Shown: piece by piece, positions 50,546-58,401 of the stretch
How the letters are laid out: every line of letters begins with the position of its first letter
Numbering within the stretch: position 1 is the first letter of the stretch
Assembly: GCA_963972255.1 (NCBI GenBank)
Contig: CAXATO010000012.1
Coordinates: 62,001-126,000, forward strand
Direction of reading: 5' to 3'
Source of the DNA: UBA1479 sp002706405
GTDB taxonomy: Bacteria > Pseudomonadota > Alphaproteobacteria > Rhodospirillales > Casp-alpha2
DNA: 64,000 bases
Translations under genes and position numbers: made by a program
Notes under the pieces: model-generated
The model's database searches: none
What the model was told of the DNA's origin: nothing
The model's input: the letters and a program-made list of their open reading frames with translations, nothing else

Positions 50546-51109
50546 TTAGATTTTGCCGACCAGCTGCAGGGAGGGAGCCAGCGTTTCGGCGCCTTCTTCC
50601 CATTTTGCCGGGCAGACTTCGTCCGGATGAGCCCGCACGTACTGGGCGGCCTTGATCTTGCGCAGAAGCTCGGTCGCGTTGCGGCCGACGCCTTCCGAGG
50701 TGACTTCGACGATCTGGATCACGCCGTCCGGGTCGACCACGAAGGTGCCGCGATCCGCGAGGCCCTGGCCTTCCCGCATCACTTCGAAGTTGCGCGTGAT
50801 GGTGCCGGTCGGATCACCGACCATGGGGAAGGCGATCTTGCCGATGGCGGGCGAGGAATCGTGCCAGGCCTTGTGCGAGAAATGGGTATCCGTGGAGACG
50901 GAATAGATCTCGACGCCCATTTTCTGGAACTCGGCGTAGTTGTCGGCCAGGTCTTCGAGTTCGGTCGGACAGACGAAGGTGAAGTCGGCCGGATAGAAGA
51001 AGAAGACGGCCCATTTGTCTTTCACGTCGGCGTCGGTGACGGTGATGAACTTGCCGTCCTTGAAGGCTTCGGCCTTGAACGGCTTCATTTCTGTGTTGAT
51101 GAGAGACAT
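50546..51109 (-). CDS. ahpC: Alkyl hydroperoxide reductase subunit C (peroxiredoxin)
   Basis: A 187-residue typical 2-Cys peroxiredoxin: FYPADFTFVCPTELEDLADNY with the peroxidatic Cys (near residue 47) and HPDEVCPAKWEEGAETL with the resolving Cys (near 166). It reduces H2O2 and organic peroxides and is recycled by AhpF. Start ATG 51109 (MSLINTEMKPF); an in-frame extension from 51157 overlaps the AT-rich promoter region. It is upstream of ahpF. Confidence 0.96.
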   Translation of the reverse strand: MSLINTEMKPFKAEAFKDGKFITVTDADVKDKWAVFFFYPADFTFVCPTELEDLADNYAEFQKMGVEIYSVSTDTHFSHKAWHDSSPAIGKIAFPMVGDPTGTITRNFEVMREGQGLADRGTFVVDPDGVIQIVEVTSEGVGRNATELLRKIKAAQYVRAHPDEVCPAKWEEGAETLAPSLQLVGKI

Positions 51110-51278
51110 ATCGGCTCCGTTGGTTGGTGTTGGTGGGTACACGCCATAGATAGACAATTGCGAATGCTTATTAAAATGAATTAATTGATAAAATTAAATC
51201 GATAATTCCGATCAAGTATTTATTTTCAGATCACAAAGGCGATTTTTCAGGTTTGCGGGGGGCGCAAGTTGAGATGCC
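51110..51278. promoter_or_regulatory. AT-rich upstream region of ahpC
   Basis: 51160-51240 is clearly AT-rich compared with the rest of the window and must hold the ahpC promoter on the minus strand (a TATCTA-type hexamer lies near 51145-51150). I looked for the OxyR pattern of spaced ATAG/CTAT units but could not align a convincing one. Nothing else is recognised. Confidence 0.4.
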
Positions 51279-51328
51279 GGGGGGGGGGGGGGGGGGCCGG
51301 CGGGGGGGGGGGGGGGGGGGGGGGGGGG
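51279..51328. repeat. Two long poly-G tracts (18 and 27 bases)
   Basis: 18 G (51279-51296), CCGGC, then 27 G (51302-51328). Homopolymers this long are very rare in bacterial chromosomes and are also a known failure product of short-read chemistry, where absent signal is read as G. They lie between ahpC and grxD, in a non-coding gap. Confidence 0.95.
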
Positions 51329-51365
51329 CGCGGCCGTCAGGCCGGCGGGAAGGACGATCCCCAAC

Positions 51366-51393
51366 GGAAAAGGACCGCCAAACGGCGGCCCTT
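51366..51393 (-). terminator. Rho-independent terminator of the bolA-grxD unit
   Basis: On the minus strand: AAGGGCCGCC, loop GTTT, GGCGGTCCTT with one G-U pair, followed by TTCC/T-rich sequence (+ strand 51366-51371 is GAAAA). It is 75 bp after the grxD stop. Confidence 0.72.
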
Positions 51394-51467
51394 CCCTCAA
51401 GCCCTCCCTGGAAACTCGGGGGCCTCATTTTTATGGGGTGATTAAACCCGAACAAATAAGACGAAAT

Positions 51468-51803
51468 TCAAGCGGCGTTTTCAACGCCTTTTTCGTCCAG
51501 GAGCTGCTTCAACTCGCCGGTTTCATACATCTCCCGGATGATGTCGCAGCCGCCGACGAATTCCCCCTTCACGTAAAGCTGGGGGATGGTCGGCCAATTG
51601 GTATAGGCCTTGATGCCTTCGCGAATTTCCATGTCGTCCAGGACGTTGACGCCCTTGAACTTGACACCGATGGCCGACAGCGCCTGCACCACGGCGGCGG
51701 AAAAACCGCACTGCGGGAACATCGGCGTGCCTTTCATGAACAGCACCACGTCGTTGTCGTCTACTTCCTGCTTGATCTGGGCGAAAACCGGATTCTCGCT
51801 CAT
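51468..51803 (-). CDS. grxD: Monothiol glutaredoxin GrxD (Grx4)
   Basis: A 111-residue monothiol glutaredoxin with the CGFS active site (MKGTPMFPQCGFSAAVV, Cys near residue 32) and the glutathione-binding blocks WPTIPQLYVKGEFVGGCDI. CGFS glutaredoxins bind a 2Fe-2S cluster with glutathione and pair with BolA in Fe-S trafficking and iron sensing. ATG 51803 (MSENPVFAQ). It lies 67 bp after bolA, the usual alphaproteobacterial arrangement. Confidence 0.95.
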   Translation of the reverse strand: MSENPVFAQIKQEVDDNDVVLFMKGTPMFPQCGFSAAVVQALSAIGVKFKGVNVLDDMEIREGIKAYTNWPTIPQLYVKGEFVGGCDIIREMYETGELKQLLDEKGVENAA

Positions 51804-51870
51804 CTGTATGTCCTTTCGTTGGGCCCGGGAATTAAGACACCGGGCGAATCGCCTGCGACGGCCTTGGAAT

Positions 51871-52107
51871 TCAGTCGGCCGGGGCCGACGTTTGTAGGGC
51901 AAGGGCATGCAGTTCGTTGCCCATGCGGCCCTGAAGCGCCTGATAGACCATCTGGTGCTGCTGAACGCGGGATTTGCCCCGAAAGGCTTCGGACACGACG
52001 ACGGCAAGGTAATGATCCCCGTCACCGCGCAGATCTTCGATGGTCACTTCCGCACCCGGAATTCCTTCCCGGATAAGCGTTTCGATTTCGCCGGCGGCCA
52101 TGGCCAT
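51871..52107 (-). CDS. BolA-family protein
   Basis: A 78-residue BolA homologue: IETLIREGIPGAEVTIEDLRGDGDHYLAVVVSEAFRGKSRVQQHQMVYQAL, with the His in VQQHQMVY that ligates the Fe-S cluster in BolA-Grx complexes. It partners the adjacent GrxD. It is 92 bp after purL on the same strand. This short form (no N-terminal extension) is the BolA2/YrbA-like type. Confidence 0.93.
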   Translation of the reverse strand: MAMAAGEIETLIREGIPGAEVTIEDLRGDGDHYLAVVVSEAFRGKSRVQQHQMVYQALQGRMGNELHALALQTSAPAD

Positions 52108-52199
52108 GGTGGGTTCCCCAAGTTCAGCAATCCATTGAGTGATGATATGGCGTGCCCGTGGCCCGAGGTCAACAGTAGGCGTGCCCGGAATCGACGCAA

Positions 52200-54410
52200 C
52201 TAGGCTTGCGGAGCGGCCATATAGGTCGGCATCCAGGATTCGTGGATGCGCCGCAGGTCCGCCAGGGCGGCCTCGCCGTGGCCCTTCACTGCGATCTGAT
52301 CGCCGCCGCAGGTGCCGAGAACCAGCGCCGGCACGCCCGTGTCGCGGGCCGCGGCGACAAGCGCCGCCGCATTGCCGGTGGTGACCAGATAGCGTCCCTG
52401 GTCTTCGCCGAACAGGAAGGCGGTGGCATGGACGCCGTCAGGCAGGGCGATGTCGGCGCCCAGGTCGCCCGAGAGCGCCATTTCCGCAAGCGCCACCAGC
52501 AAGCCGCCGTCGGACAGGTCGTGGCAGGCGCTGATCTGGCCCGTTTCGATCAGGGAGCGCACGAAATCACCGGTGCGCCGCTCGACCCCCAGGTTGACCG
52601 GCGGCGGGGATCCGGCCTCGCGGCCTTCGATCTCCCGCAGGTAGATCGACTGGCCCAGATGGCCTTTGGTCTCGCCGATCAGGACCAGGGTCTGTCCGTC
52701 GCCCGGAAGGGCGGCGCCGACCCGCTTAGCCGCGTCCTTCAACAGCCCGACGCCGCCAATGGTGGGCGTCGGCGGGATGCCCGTGCCGTTGGTTTCGTTG
52801 TACAGCGACACGTTGCCGGACACGACGGGGAAGTCGAGTGCCACGCAGGCTTCGCGGATGCCGTCGATGCAGCCGACGAACTGGCCCATGATTTCCGGGC
52901 GTTCCGGATTGCCGAAGTTCATGTTGTCGGTAATGGCGATGGGCTTGGCGCCGACGGAAACCAGGTTGCGCCAGGCTTCGGCCACGGCCTGACGGCCGCC
53001 TTCGATCGGATCCGCCAAGCAATAGCGCGGCGTGCAGTCCGACGTCATGGCCAGCGCCTTCTTGGTGCCGTGCACGCGGACCACCCCGGCGTCGCCGCCC
53101 GGCCGTCCGATGGTGTCGCCCATGACCATGTGGTCGTACTGTTCCCAGATCCAGCGCTTGGAGGCCAGATGGGGGCAGCCCATCAAGGTCTTGAGCGCAT
53201 CCAGGGGAGCGATGTCTTTTTCCAGGTCGCCGGGCGTGATCTCCGCCTGTTTCGGCGTCGGAACCCAGGGCCGGTCGTATTCGGGGCTGGCCAGCGCCAG
53301 CGGGTCGATGGGCAGATCGGCGACGATTTCGCCCTTGTGGCGCAGCACCATATGGCCCGTGTCGGTCAGCTTGCCGACCACGGCGAAATCCAGTTCCCAC
53401 TTGTCGAAAATCTTGCGGGCGTCGTCTTCGCGCCCGGGCTTGAGCACCAGCAGCATGCGCTCCTGGCTTTCCGACAGCATCATTTCATAGGCCGTCATGC
53501 CGGTTTCGCGCTGCGGGACCTGATCCAGGTCCAGCTCGACCCCGGTGCCACCCTTGGACGCCATCTCGAAGCTGGAAGACGTCAGGCCCGCGGCCCCCAT
53601 GTCCTGGATCGCCACGATCATGTCCGTCGACATCAGCTCCAGGCAGGCTTCGATCAAAAGCTTTTCCGTGAACGGGTCGCCGACCTGAACGGTCGGGCGT
53701 TTTTCGTCCGAATCATCCGTGAATTCGGCCGAGGCCATGGTCGCCCCGTGGATGCCGTCGCGTCCGGTCTTGGAGCCCACATAGATGATCGGATTGCCGA
53801 TCCCCGTGGCGGCGGAATAGAAAATCTTGTCCTGGTCGGCGACGCCCACGGTCATGGCGTTGACCAGGATGTTGCCGTTGTAGCCGGGGTGGAATTCGCA
53901 TTCGCCGCCCACGGTCGGCACCCCGACGCAGTTGCCGTAGCCGCCGACGCCGGCGACCACGCCCGCCACCAGATGGCGGGTCTTGGGGTGATCGGGCGAT
54001 CCGAAGCGCAGCGCGTTCAGGTTGGCCACGGGCCGCGCGCCCATGGTGAACACGTCGCGCAGAATGCCGCCCACGCCCGTCGCCGCCCCCTGGTAGGGCT
54101 CGATGAAGCTGGGGTGGTTATGGCTTTCCATCTTGAAGATGGCGGCCTGGCCGTCGTCGATATCGATCACGCCGGCGTTCTCGCCGGGGCCGCAGATCAC
54201 GCGTTTGCCGTCGGTCGGCAAGGTTTTCAGCCATTTCTTCGAGGATTTATAGGAGCAATGCTCCGACCACATGACGGAAAAGATGCCCAGTTCCGTCAGG
54301 TTCGGCGCGCGGCCGAGGATTTCCAGAACCTTTTCGTACTCGGCAGGGCTCAGGCCATGCTCGGCGACGATTTCAGGCGTGATTTCCGGGGAATTCTGGG
54401 GAGCGTTCAT
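52200..54410 (-). CDS. purL: Phosphoribosylformylglycinamidine synthase subunit PurL
   Basis: A 736-residue protein, the small-type PurL (FGAM synthase II) that needs PurS and PurQ as partners. Visible: SVMWSEHCSYKSSKKWLKTLPT near residue 35, the ATP site GGILRDVFTMGARPVA, and GGDAGVVRVHGTKKALAM. It carries out the ATP-dependent step FGAR -> FGAM in purine synthesis. ATG 54410 (MNAPQNSPE); the extension from 54446 is not family-like. It is separated from purQ/purS/purC by a 5.4-kb block of unrelated genes, although it is usually next to them. Confidence 0.97.
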   Translation of the reverse strand: MNAPQNSPEITPEIVAEHGLSPAEYEKVLEILGRAPNLTELGIFSVMWSEHCSYKSSKKWLKTLPTDGKRVICGPGENAGVIDIDDGQAAIFKMESHNHPSFIEPYQGAATGVGGILRDVFTMGARPVANLNALRFGSPDHPKTRHLVAGVVAGVGGYGNCVGVPTVGGECEFHPGYNGNILVNAMTVGVADQDKIFYSAATGIGNPIIYVGSKTGRDGIHGATMASAEFTDDSDEKRPTVQVGDPFTEKLLIEACLELMSTDMIVAIQDMGAAGLTSSSFEMASKGGTGVELDLDQVPQRETGMTAYEMMLSESQERMLLVLKPGREDDARKIFDKWELDFAVVGKLTDTGHMVLRHKGEIVADLPIDPLALASPEYDRPWVPTPKQAEITPGDLEKDIAPLDALKTLMGCPHLASKRWIWEQYDHMVMGDTIGRPGGDAGVVRVHGTKKALAMTSDCTPRYCLADPIEGGRQAVAEAWRNLVSVGAKPIAITDNMNFGNPERPEIMGQFVGCIDGIREACVALDFPVVSGNVSLYNETNGTGIPPTPTIGGVGLLKDAAKRVGAALPGDGQTLVLIGETKGHLGQSIYLREIEGREAGSPPPVNLGVERRTGDFVRSLIETGQISACHDLSDGGLLVALAEMALSGDLGADIALPDGVHATAFLFGEDQGRYLVTTGNAAALVAAARDTGVPALVLGTCGGDQIAVKGHGEAALADLRRIHESWMPTYMAAPQA

Positions 54411-54504
54411 GGCCCGACTTCTTAGCAAATCCCAGCCGTTTGGCAATGTTTTATCGGCCGGGAAGGGGCTCCCGGCGGGGATTTCCTTGATTAAGGTGGT
54501 GATC

Positions 54505-55293
54505 CTAGCGCCAGGGACGTTTGACCGGCCGGGATCCGGGCCGGCGCAGACGGATTTTCGGGCCGTTTTCGGCCCGCACCGGTCCCGGCCGGCCGCCGAC
54601 GCCGGCCAGCAACGGGACGTCCCGGTCCTTGAAGAACGGCACCAGAATCATGCCGGCGACGGCCCCGCCGATATGGGCCCAGAAAGCGACGCCGCCGCCC
54701 GTGCCCGGGTCCCCGGCGGCGCTCACGACCTGCAGGCCGATCCAGGCGGCCAGCGCGATCCCGGCCGGCACGGGCACGATGCGCACGAAGATCAGGACCC
54801 AGATCAGGATGTTGATCCGCGCCGTCGGATGCAGCAGCAGATAAGCCCCCATGACGCCGGAAATCGCGCCCGAGGCACCGACCAGCGGCACGGTCGATCC
54901 GGTATCGATCAGCATGTGGGTCGTCACGGCGGCCAGGCCGCAGACCAGATAGAACACCAGAAAGCGGACATGGCCCATGCAGTCCTCGACATTGTCGCCG
55001 AGAATCCAGAGGTAGAGCATGTTGCCGATCAGATGCATCCAGCTGCCGTGCAGGAACATGGAGGTCACCAGGGTCATCTCTGCCGGAATCCAGGACAATT
55101 GCGGCGGCAGGGTCCGTTCGTCGAACACCACGGCGGGGATGGTGCCGAGGGCGAAGACCGCTTCCTGAGCGCTTCGCGGGTCCAGGCTTGCCTGCCACAG
55201 GAACACGGCGACACAGACCGCGATCAGTCCCACGGTCACGTATTGAAAGGAAATGCGGTGCCGGGGGTTGGAATCGGATATCGGCAGCAGCAT
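54505..55293 (-). CDS. Rhomboid-family intramembrane serine protease
   Basis: A 262-residue membrane protein with about six helices: TSMFLHGSWMHLIGNMLYLWILG in the first half, GASGAISGVMGAYLLL with the catalytic Ser (residue about 150) and FWAHIGGAVAGM with the His near residue 212. This is the Ser-His dyad of rhomboid proteases, which cleave transmembrane segments of substrates. The C-terminal 35 residues are basic and cytosolic. The gene follows purL on the same strand but ends 94 bp upstream of its start. Confidence 0.88.
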   Translation of the reverse strand: MLLPISDSNPRHRISFQYVTVGLIAVCVAVFLWQASLDPRSAQEAVFALGTIPAVVFDERTLPPQLSWIPAEMTLVTSMFLHGSWMHLIGNMLYLWILGDNVEDCMGHVRFLVFYLVCGLAAVTTHMLIDTGSTVPLVGASGAISGVMGAYLLLHPTARINILIWVLIFVRIVPVPAGIALAAWIGLQVVSAAGDPGTGGGVAFWAHIGGAVAGMILVPFFKDRDVPLLAGVGGRPGPVRAENGPKIRLRRPGSRPVKRPWR

Positions 55294-55413
55294 GGAATAG
55301 CGGTCTCCGTGAAGGGCGGCGCTGGGGCACCGATATTTAGGCGGGGATTATGGCCAAAGCCGGGCGGGCGGGCCAGCACACGCGGTCGCGGCGCCGGTCC
55401 GAACGTAAAGCTG

Positions 55414-55445
55414 TTGTCTCCAGGGGGTGGCAGATTGTATACAAT
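55414..55445 (+). promoter_or_regulatory. Promoter with GntR-type palindrome before the TauD-like gene
   Basis: A perfect 12-bp palindrome ATTGTATACAAT (55434-55445) overlaps a possible -10, and TTGTCT (55414-55419) is a possible -35 with 16-18 bp spacing. ATTGTATACAAT is the kind of operator used by FCD-type GntR regulators. No GntR gene is present in the window, so the regulator is elsewhere. The start of the dioxygenase is 64 bp downstream. Confidence 0.55.
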
Positions 55446-55508
55446 GTTCCGCCGCCCAGCCGGGGGTGGAATGTCCGAGACCGGCAGAAAAATAGGAGAA
55501 AACCATCC

Positions 55509-56534
55509 ATGACCGAGATCCTGCGCACGCCCGTAACCGACGCCTCCGCCTGGCGTACGGCGGATTATCCCGATCCGGCAGCATGGACCCTGATGCTGAG
55601 CGACGCCCATGTCGCCGAATTGAATGCGGCGCTGGCAACGGTCAAGGCGGCGGGCGGGGCCCTTGGTTTCCCCCGGGATGCCTTCCCCCTGCCGACCCTG
55701 GGTCCGGTTCTGGACGATATGTTCGATGAAATTCAGTACGGCCGCGGCTTCCAAGTGATCCGCGGGCTGGACCCCCAGCGCTATGAACTGGACGATCTGA
55801 AGATGATTGTCTGGGGGATCGGCCAGTATCTCGGCACCGGCATCGTCCAGAACAAAGAAGGTGATCTGATCGGCCAGGTCAGGGACCACGGCGACAAGTT
55901 CGAAGGCCCCGACCCTTATCTGTCCGGCGTGCGGTTTTACCGCACCTCGCTCGATCTGCCGCCCCATACGGACAGCTGCGACGTGGTCGGCCTGATGTGC
56001 GTGCGCCGGGCCAAATCCGGCGGCGAGAGTTCCGTGGTGTCGGCCACCACCATCTACAATGAAATCCTCAATACCCGCCCGGACCTGATCGACCCCCTGT
56101 GTGACGGCTTCCACGTCGATCTGGCGGCCAAGACCGGCAACATGGCGGAGGTCACCCAGCAGCGCATCCCCGTGTTTTCCTATTACAAGGGCGCGCTGGC
56201 CTGCCGCTACAACAAGCGCCAGCTTGAACTCGGCGCCGAGAAGTCCGGCCATCCGCTGACGCCGGCGCAGCAGGAAGCCATCGATTATTTCCGTGAACTG
56301 TCGCAGCGCCCGGACCTGCGCCTGGACATGATGTTGGAGCCGGGCGATCTTCAGATTCTCAACAACCGCACGACGCTGCATTCCCGCCAGCAGTTCGAAG
56401 ACCATGCCGAGGCCGATCGCAAACGCCTGATGCTGCGCATTTGGATGATCACTCCGGAAGGCCGCCCGGTGGCGCCGGAAATGTTGAACCAGCTCAACAC
56501 CGGCCCGCGCGGCGGCGTCGTTGTCCGGCAATAG
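55509..56534 (+). CDS. TauD/TfdA-family Fe(II)/2-oxoglutarate dioxygenase-like protein
   Basis: A 341-residue protein of the TauD/TfdA family. The iron-binding HxD is in LPPHTDSCDVVGLMCV near residue 150-153, and the distal His and the 2-oxoglutarate Arg are in the C-terminal NNRTTLHSRQQFED...RKRLMLRIWM (near 290-320). Members hydroxylate sulphonates, carnitine precursors and many small acids. The substrate is not readable. It lies 13 bp upstream of the MmgE/PrpD gene, and a GntR-type operator precedes it. Start ATG 55509 is after AATAGGAGAAAACC. Confidence 0.86.
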   Translation: MTEILRTPVTDASAWRTADYPDPAAWTLMLSDAHVAELNAALATVKAAGGALGFPRDAFPLPTLGPVLDDMFDEIQYGRGFQVIRGLDPQRYELDDLKMIVWGIGQYLGTGIVQNKEGDLIGQVRDHGDKFEGPDPYLSGVRFYRTSLDLPPHTDSCDVVGLMCVRRAKSGGESSVVSATTIYNEILNTRPDLIDPLCDGFHVDLAAKTGNMAEVTQQRIPVFSYYKGALACRYNKRQLELGAEKSGHPLTPAQQEAIDYFRELSQRPDLRLDMMLEPGDLQILNNRTTLHSRQQFEDHAEADRKRLMLRIWMITPEGRPVAPEMLNQLNTGPRGGVVVRQ

Positions 56535-56547
56535 GGGCAGGCCCCCG

Positions 56548-57963
56548 ATGAAGGATGGAACCGTCGCGACCGACGGCCCCACGGTCGTGCTCGCCGACTT
56601 CGCCGCCGGCCTTTCGTTCGATGACCTGCCCCCGGCCGTCGTTGCGCATCTGAAGCTCGCGGTGCTCGACGGCCTCGCCTGCTGCCTGCACGGAGCGACC
56701 TTGCCCTGGACCCGCATGGTCGCGGATCTGGTCGATGCCGACGGCGGCACGCCCGAAGCGTCCCTGATCGGCATGCTGCGCATGGTGCCCGTGGCCAATG
56801 CCGTGTTGGTCAACGCCACGGCGGGTCATGCGTTCGAGATGGACGACATCCACCGCGACGCCATCACCCATCCCAATTCCATCGCCGTGCCGGTGGCGCT
56901 CAACATGGGCGAACGCCTGCTCGGCACGCGCCGCGCCGGGGTCCCTGGGGCGCTGGTCCTGACGGCCATGGCGGCGGGCTACGAGGTCGCCTGCCGGGTC
57001 GGGGCTGCCGCCGGGACGGACCTTCTGTTGCGCGGCTTCCACCCCCAGGGCACGGTCGGCCCGCTGGTCGCCGCCGCCACGGCGGCGCGCATGATGGGGC
57101 TGGACGCGGCCGCGACGGCAAATGCGCTGGGCATTGCGGGTTCGCTCGGCGCCGGGCTCATGGCGGCCCAGGAAGGGGCCATGGTCAAGCGCCTGCATTC
57201 GGGCCGGGCGGCCGAGGCCGGGGTTCGCGGCGCCGAACTGGCGGCCAAGGGCTTCACCGGTATTTCCGACATGGTCGAAGCGGAGTACGGCGGCTTTCTC
57301 GCCGCCTTCGCCGGTACGGCCAATATCGACCGCGCCGTGCAAGGCCTGATGCCCGGCCAGGACATGCAGTGGGAAGTGCTGAACACGGGCTTCAAGCCCC
57401 ATGCCACGGTGACCAGTATTCACGGCGCGCTTGATGCCCTGCGCGCCGTGATGACCGACAACGACTTGGCCGCCGAGGACATCGCCGGGATCACCGCTCA
57501 TGTCAGCCACGCGACCTATGTCCATTGCGCCTGGCCCTACAAGGCGCAGAGCATCACGGCGGCGCAGATGAACCTGTATTACGGGCTCGCCGTGATCGCG
57601 CTGGACGGCGAGGCCTTCACCGCCCAGTTCACGGACGACCGTATCAAGGACCCCAAGGTTCTTTCCTTCATCGATCGCATTCAGGCCGAGACCGACCCCG
57701 ACATCGACGCCCAGGGCCCCGGCGCCCGCCACATGGCGCGCGTCACGGTCCGGACCAAGGACGGGCGGGAGTTGTCCCATACGGAACGCAACCGCCGGGG
57801 CAGCCCGGAAAACCCCGTTTCGGCGGCGGACCTGGAACGCAAATACGATGCGCTTGCCACGCCGGTTCTGGGCGCGGCGAAGGCGGCCAAGGTCAAGGCC
57901 TTCGTCGCCGACCTGGACAAGGCGGACGATATCCGCCCGCTGATGAACCTGCTGACGGCGTGA
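56548..57963 (+). CDS. MmgE/PrpD-family protein
   Basis: A 471-residue protein of the MmgE/PrpD family (2-methylcitrate dehydratase-like): LKLAVLDGLACCLHGATLPW near the N-terminus, GHAFEMDDIHRDAITHPNSIAVP with the active-site region, and GSLGAGLMAAQEGAMVKRLHSGRAAEAG. Relatives dehydrate or isomerise hydroxy-acids, including itaconate pathway enzymes. It follows the dioxygenase gene with a 13-bp gap and shares its promoter, so they probably act on the same acid. Start ATG 56548 after GGGGCAGG; a start at 56521 overlaps the upstream gene. Confidence 0.85.
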   Translation: MKDGTVATDGPTVVLADFAAGLSFDDLPPAVVAHLKLAVLDGLACCLHGATLPWTRMVADLVDADGGTPEASLIGMLRMVPVANAVLVNATAGHAFEMDDIHRDAITHPNSIAVPVALNMGERLLGTRRAGVPGALVLTAMAAGYEVACRVGAAAGTDLLLRGFHPQGTVGPLVAAATAARMMGLDAAATANALGIAGSLGAGLMAAQEGAMVKRLHSGRAAEAGVRGAELAAKGFTGISDMVEAEYGGFLAAFAGTANIDRAVQGLMPGQDMQWEVLNTGFKPHATVTSIHGALDALRAVMTDNDLAAEDIAGITAHVSHATYVHCAWPYKAQSITAAQMNLYYGLAVIALDGEAFTAQFTDDRIKDPKVLSFIDRIQAETDPDIDAQGPGARHMARVTVRTKDGRELSHTERNRRGSPENPVSAADLERKYDALATPVLGAAKAAKVKAFVADLDKADDIRPLMNLLTA

Positions 57964-58055
57964 TCTGGCGCGCGGTGGCGGTGCGGGGTTGATTGGTGTA
58001 AAATCGTGTCTGCTTGAGAGGGGATCAGCCATTTTCCGATATGGGGATCCGACAT

Positions 58056-58376
58056 ATGCCTGAAGAACGCCGCGCCGCACGCCGGTTTGATATCACCGAA
58101 CTCATTTTCGTTTCATCCCCCGCAGAGACCCGGGCAGGCCTGCTTCGCGACATCTCCAAACAAGGGGCCCAGGTCGAGTTTTCCGGAATCCTGGGGCGGG
58201 TCGAACATTCCTTTGCCGAAGGCGACAGCGTCGGTCTGCGGGTCGACGGGCTGGGGGAGCTTCCCGGGGTCGTCTCGCGCCTGACGAACAAGGGCGCCGC
58301 CATCGAGTTCCGCATCGACGACCAGGAACAGGAAATGCTGCGGGCGGAAATCCAGGAAGCCTTCGAAACGGCGTGA
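58056..58376 (+). CDS. PilZ-domain protein (c-di-GMP receptor)
   Basis: A 106-residue single-domain PilZ protein. The c-di-GMP binding motifs are RRAARR near the N-terminus (RxxxR) and DISKQGA (D/NxSxxG) near residue 35-41. Such stand-alone PilZ proteins are adaptors in motility or exopolysaccharide control. ATG 58056 is preferred over upstream starts at 58041 and 58014, because the RxxxR motif begins soon after it. It is flanked by MmgE/PrpD and convergent trkH, with no functional link visible. Confidence 0.82.
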   Translation: MPEERRAARRFDITELIFVSSPAETRAGLLRDISKQGAQVEFSGILGRVEHSFAEGDSVGLRVDGLGELPGVVSRLTNKGAAIEFRIDDQEQEMLRAEIQEAFETA

Positions 58377-58401
58377 CGGGGCGGCTTCGTCCCGCCCTTT
58401 C

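Noticed and set aside
51110..51278. OxyR site upstream of ahpC
   Set aside because: The AT-rich region has ATAG-like pieces, but the required regular spacing of four units does not fit.
51212..51455. Short Pro- or Gly-rich ORFs over the poly-G tract
   Set aside because: They are only translations of the homopolymer.
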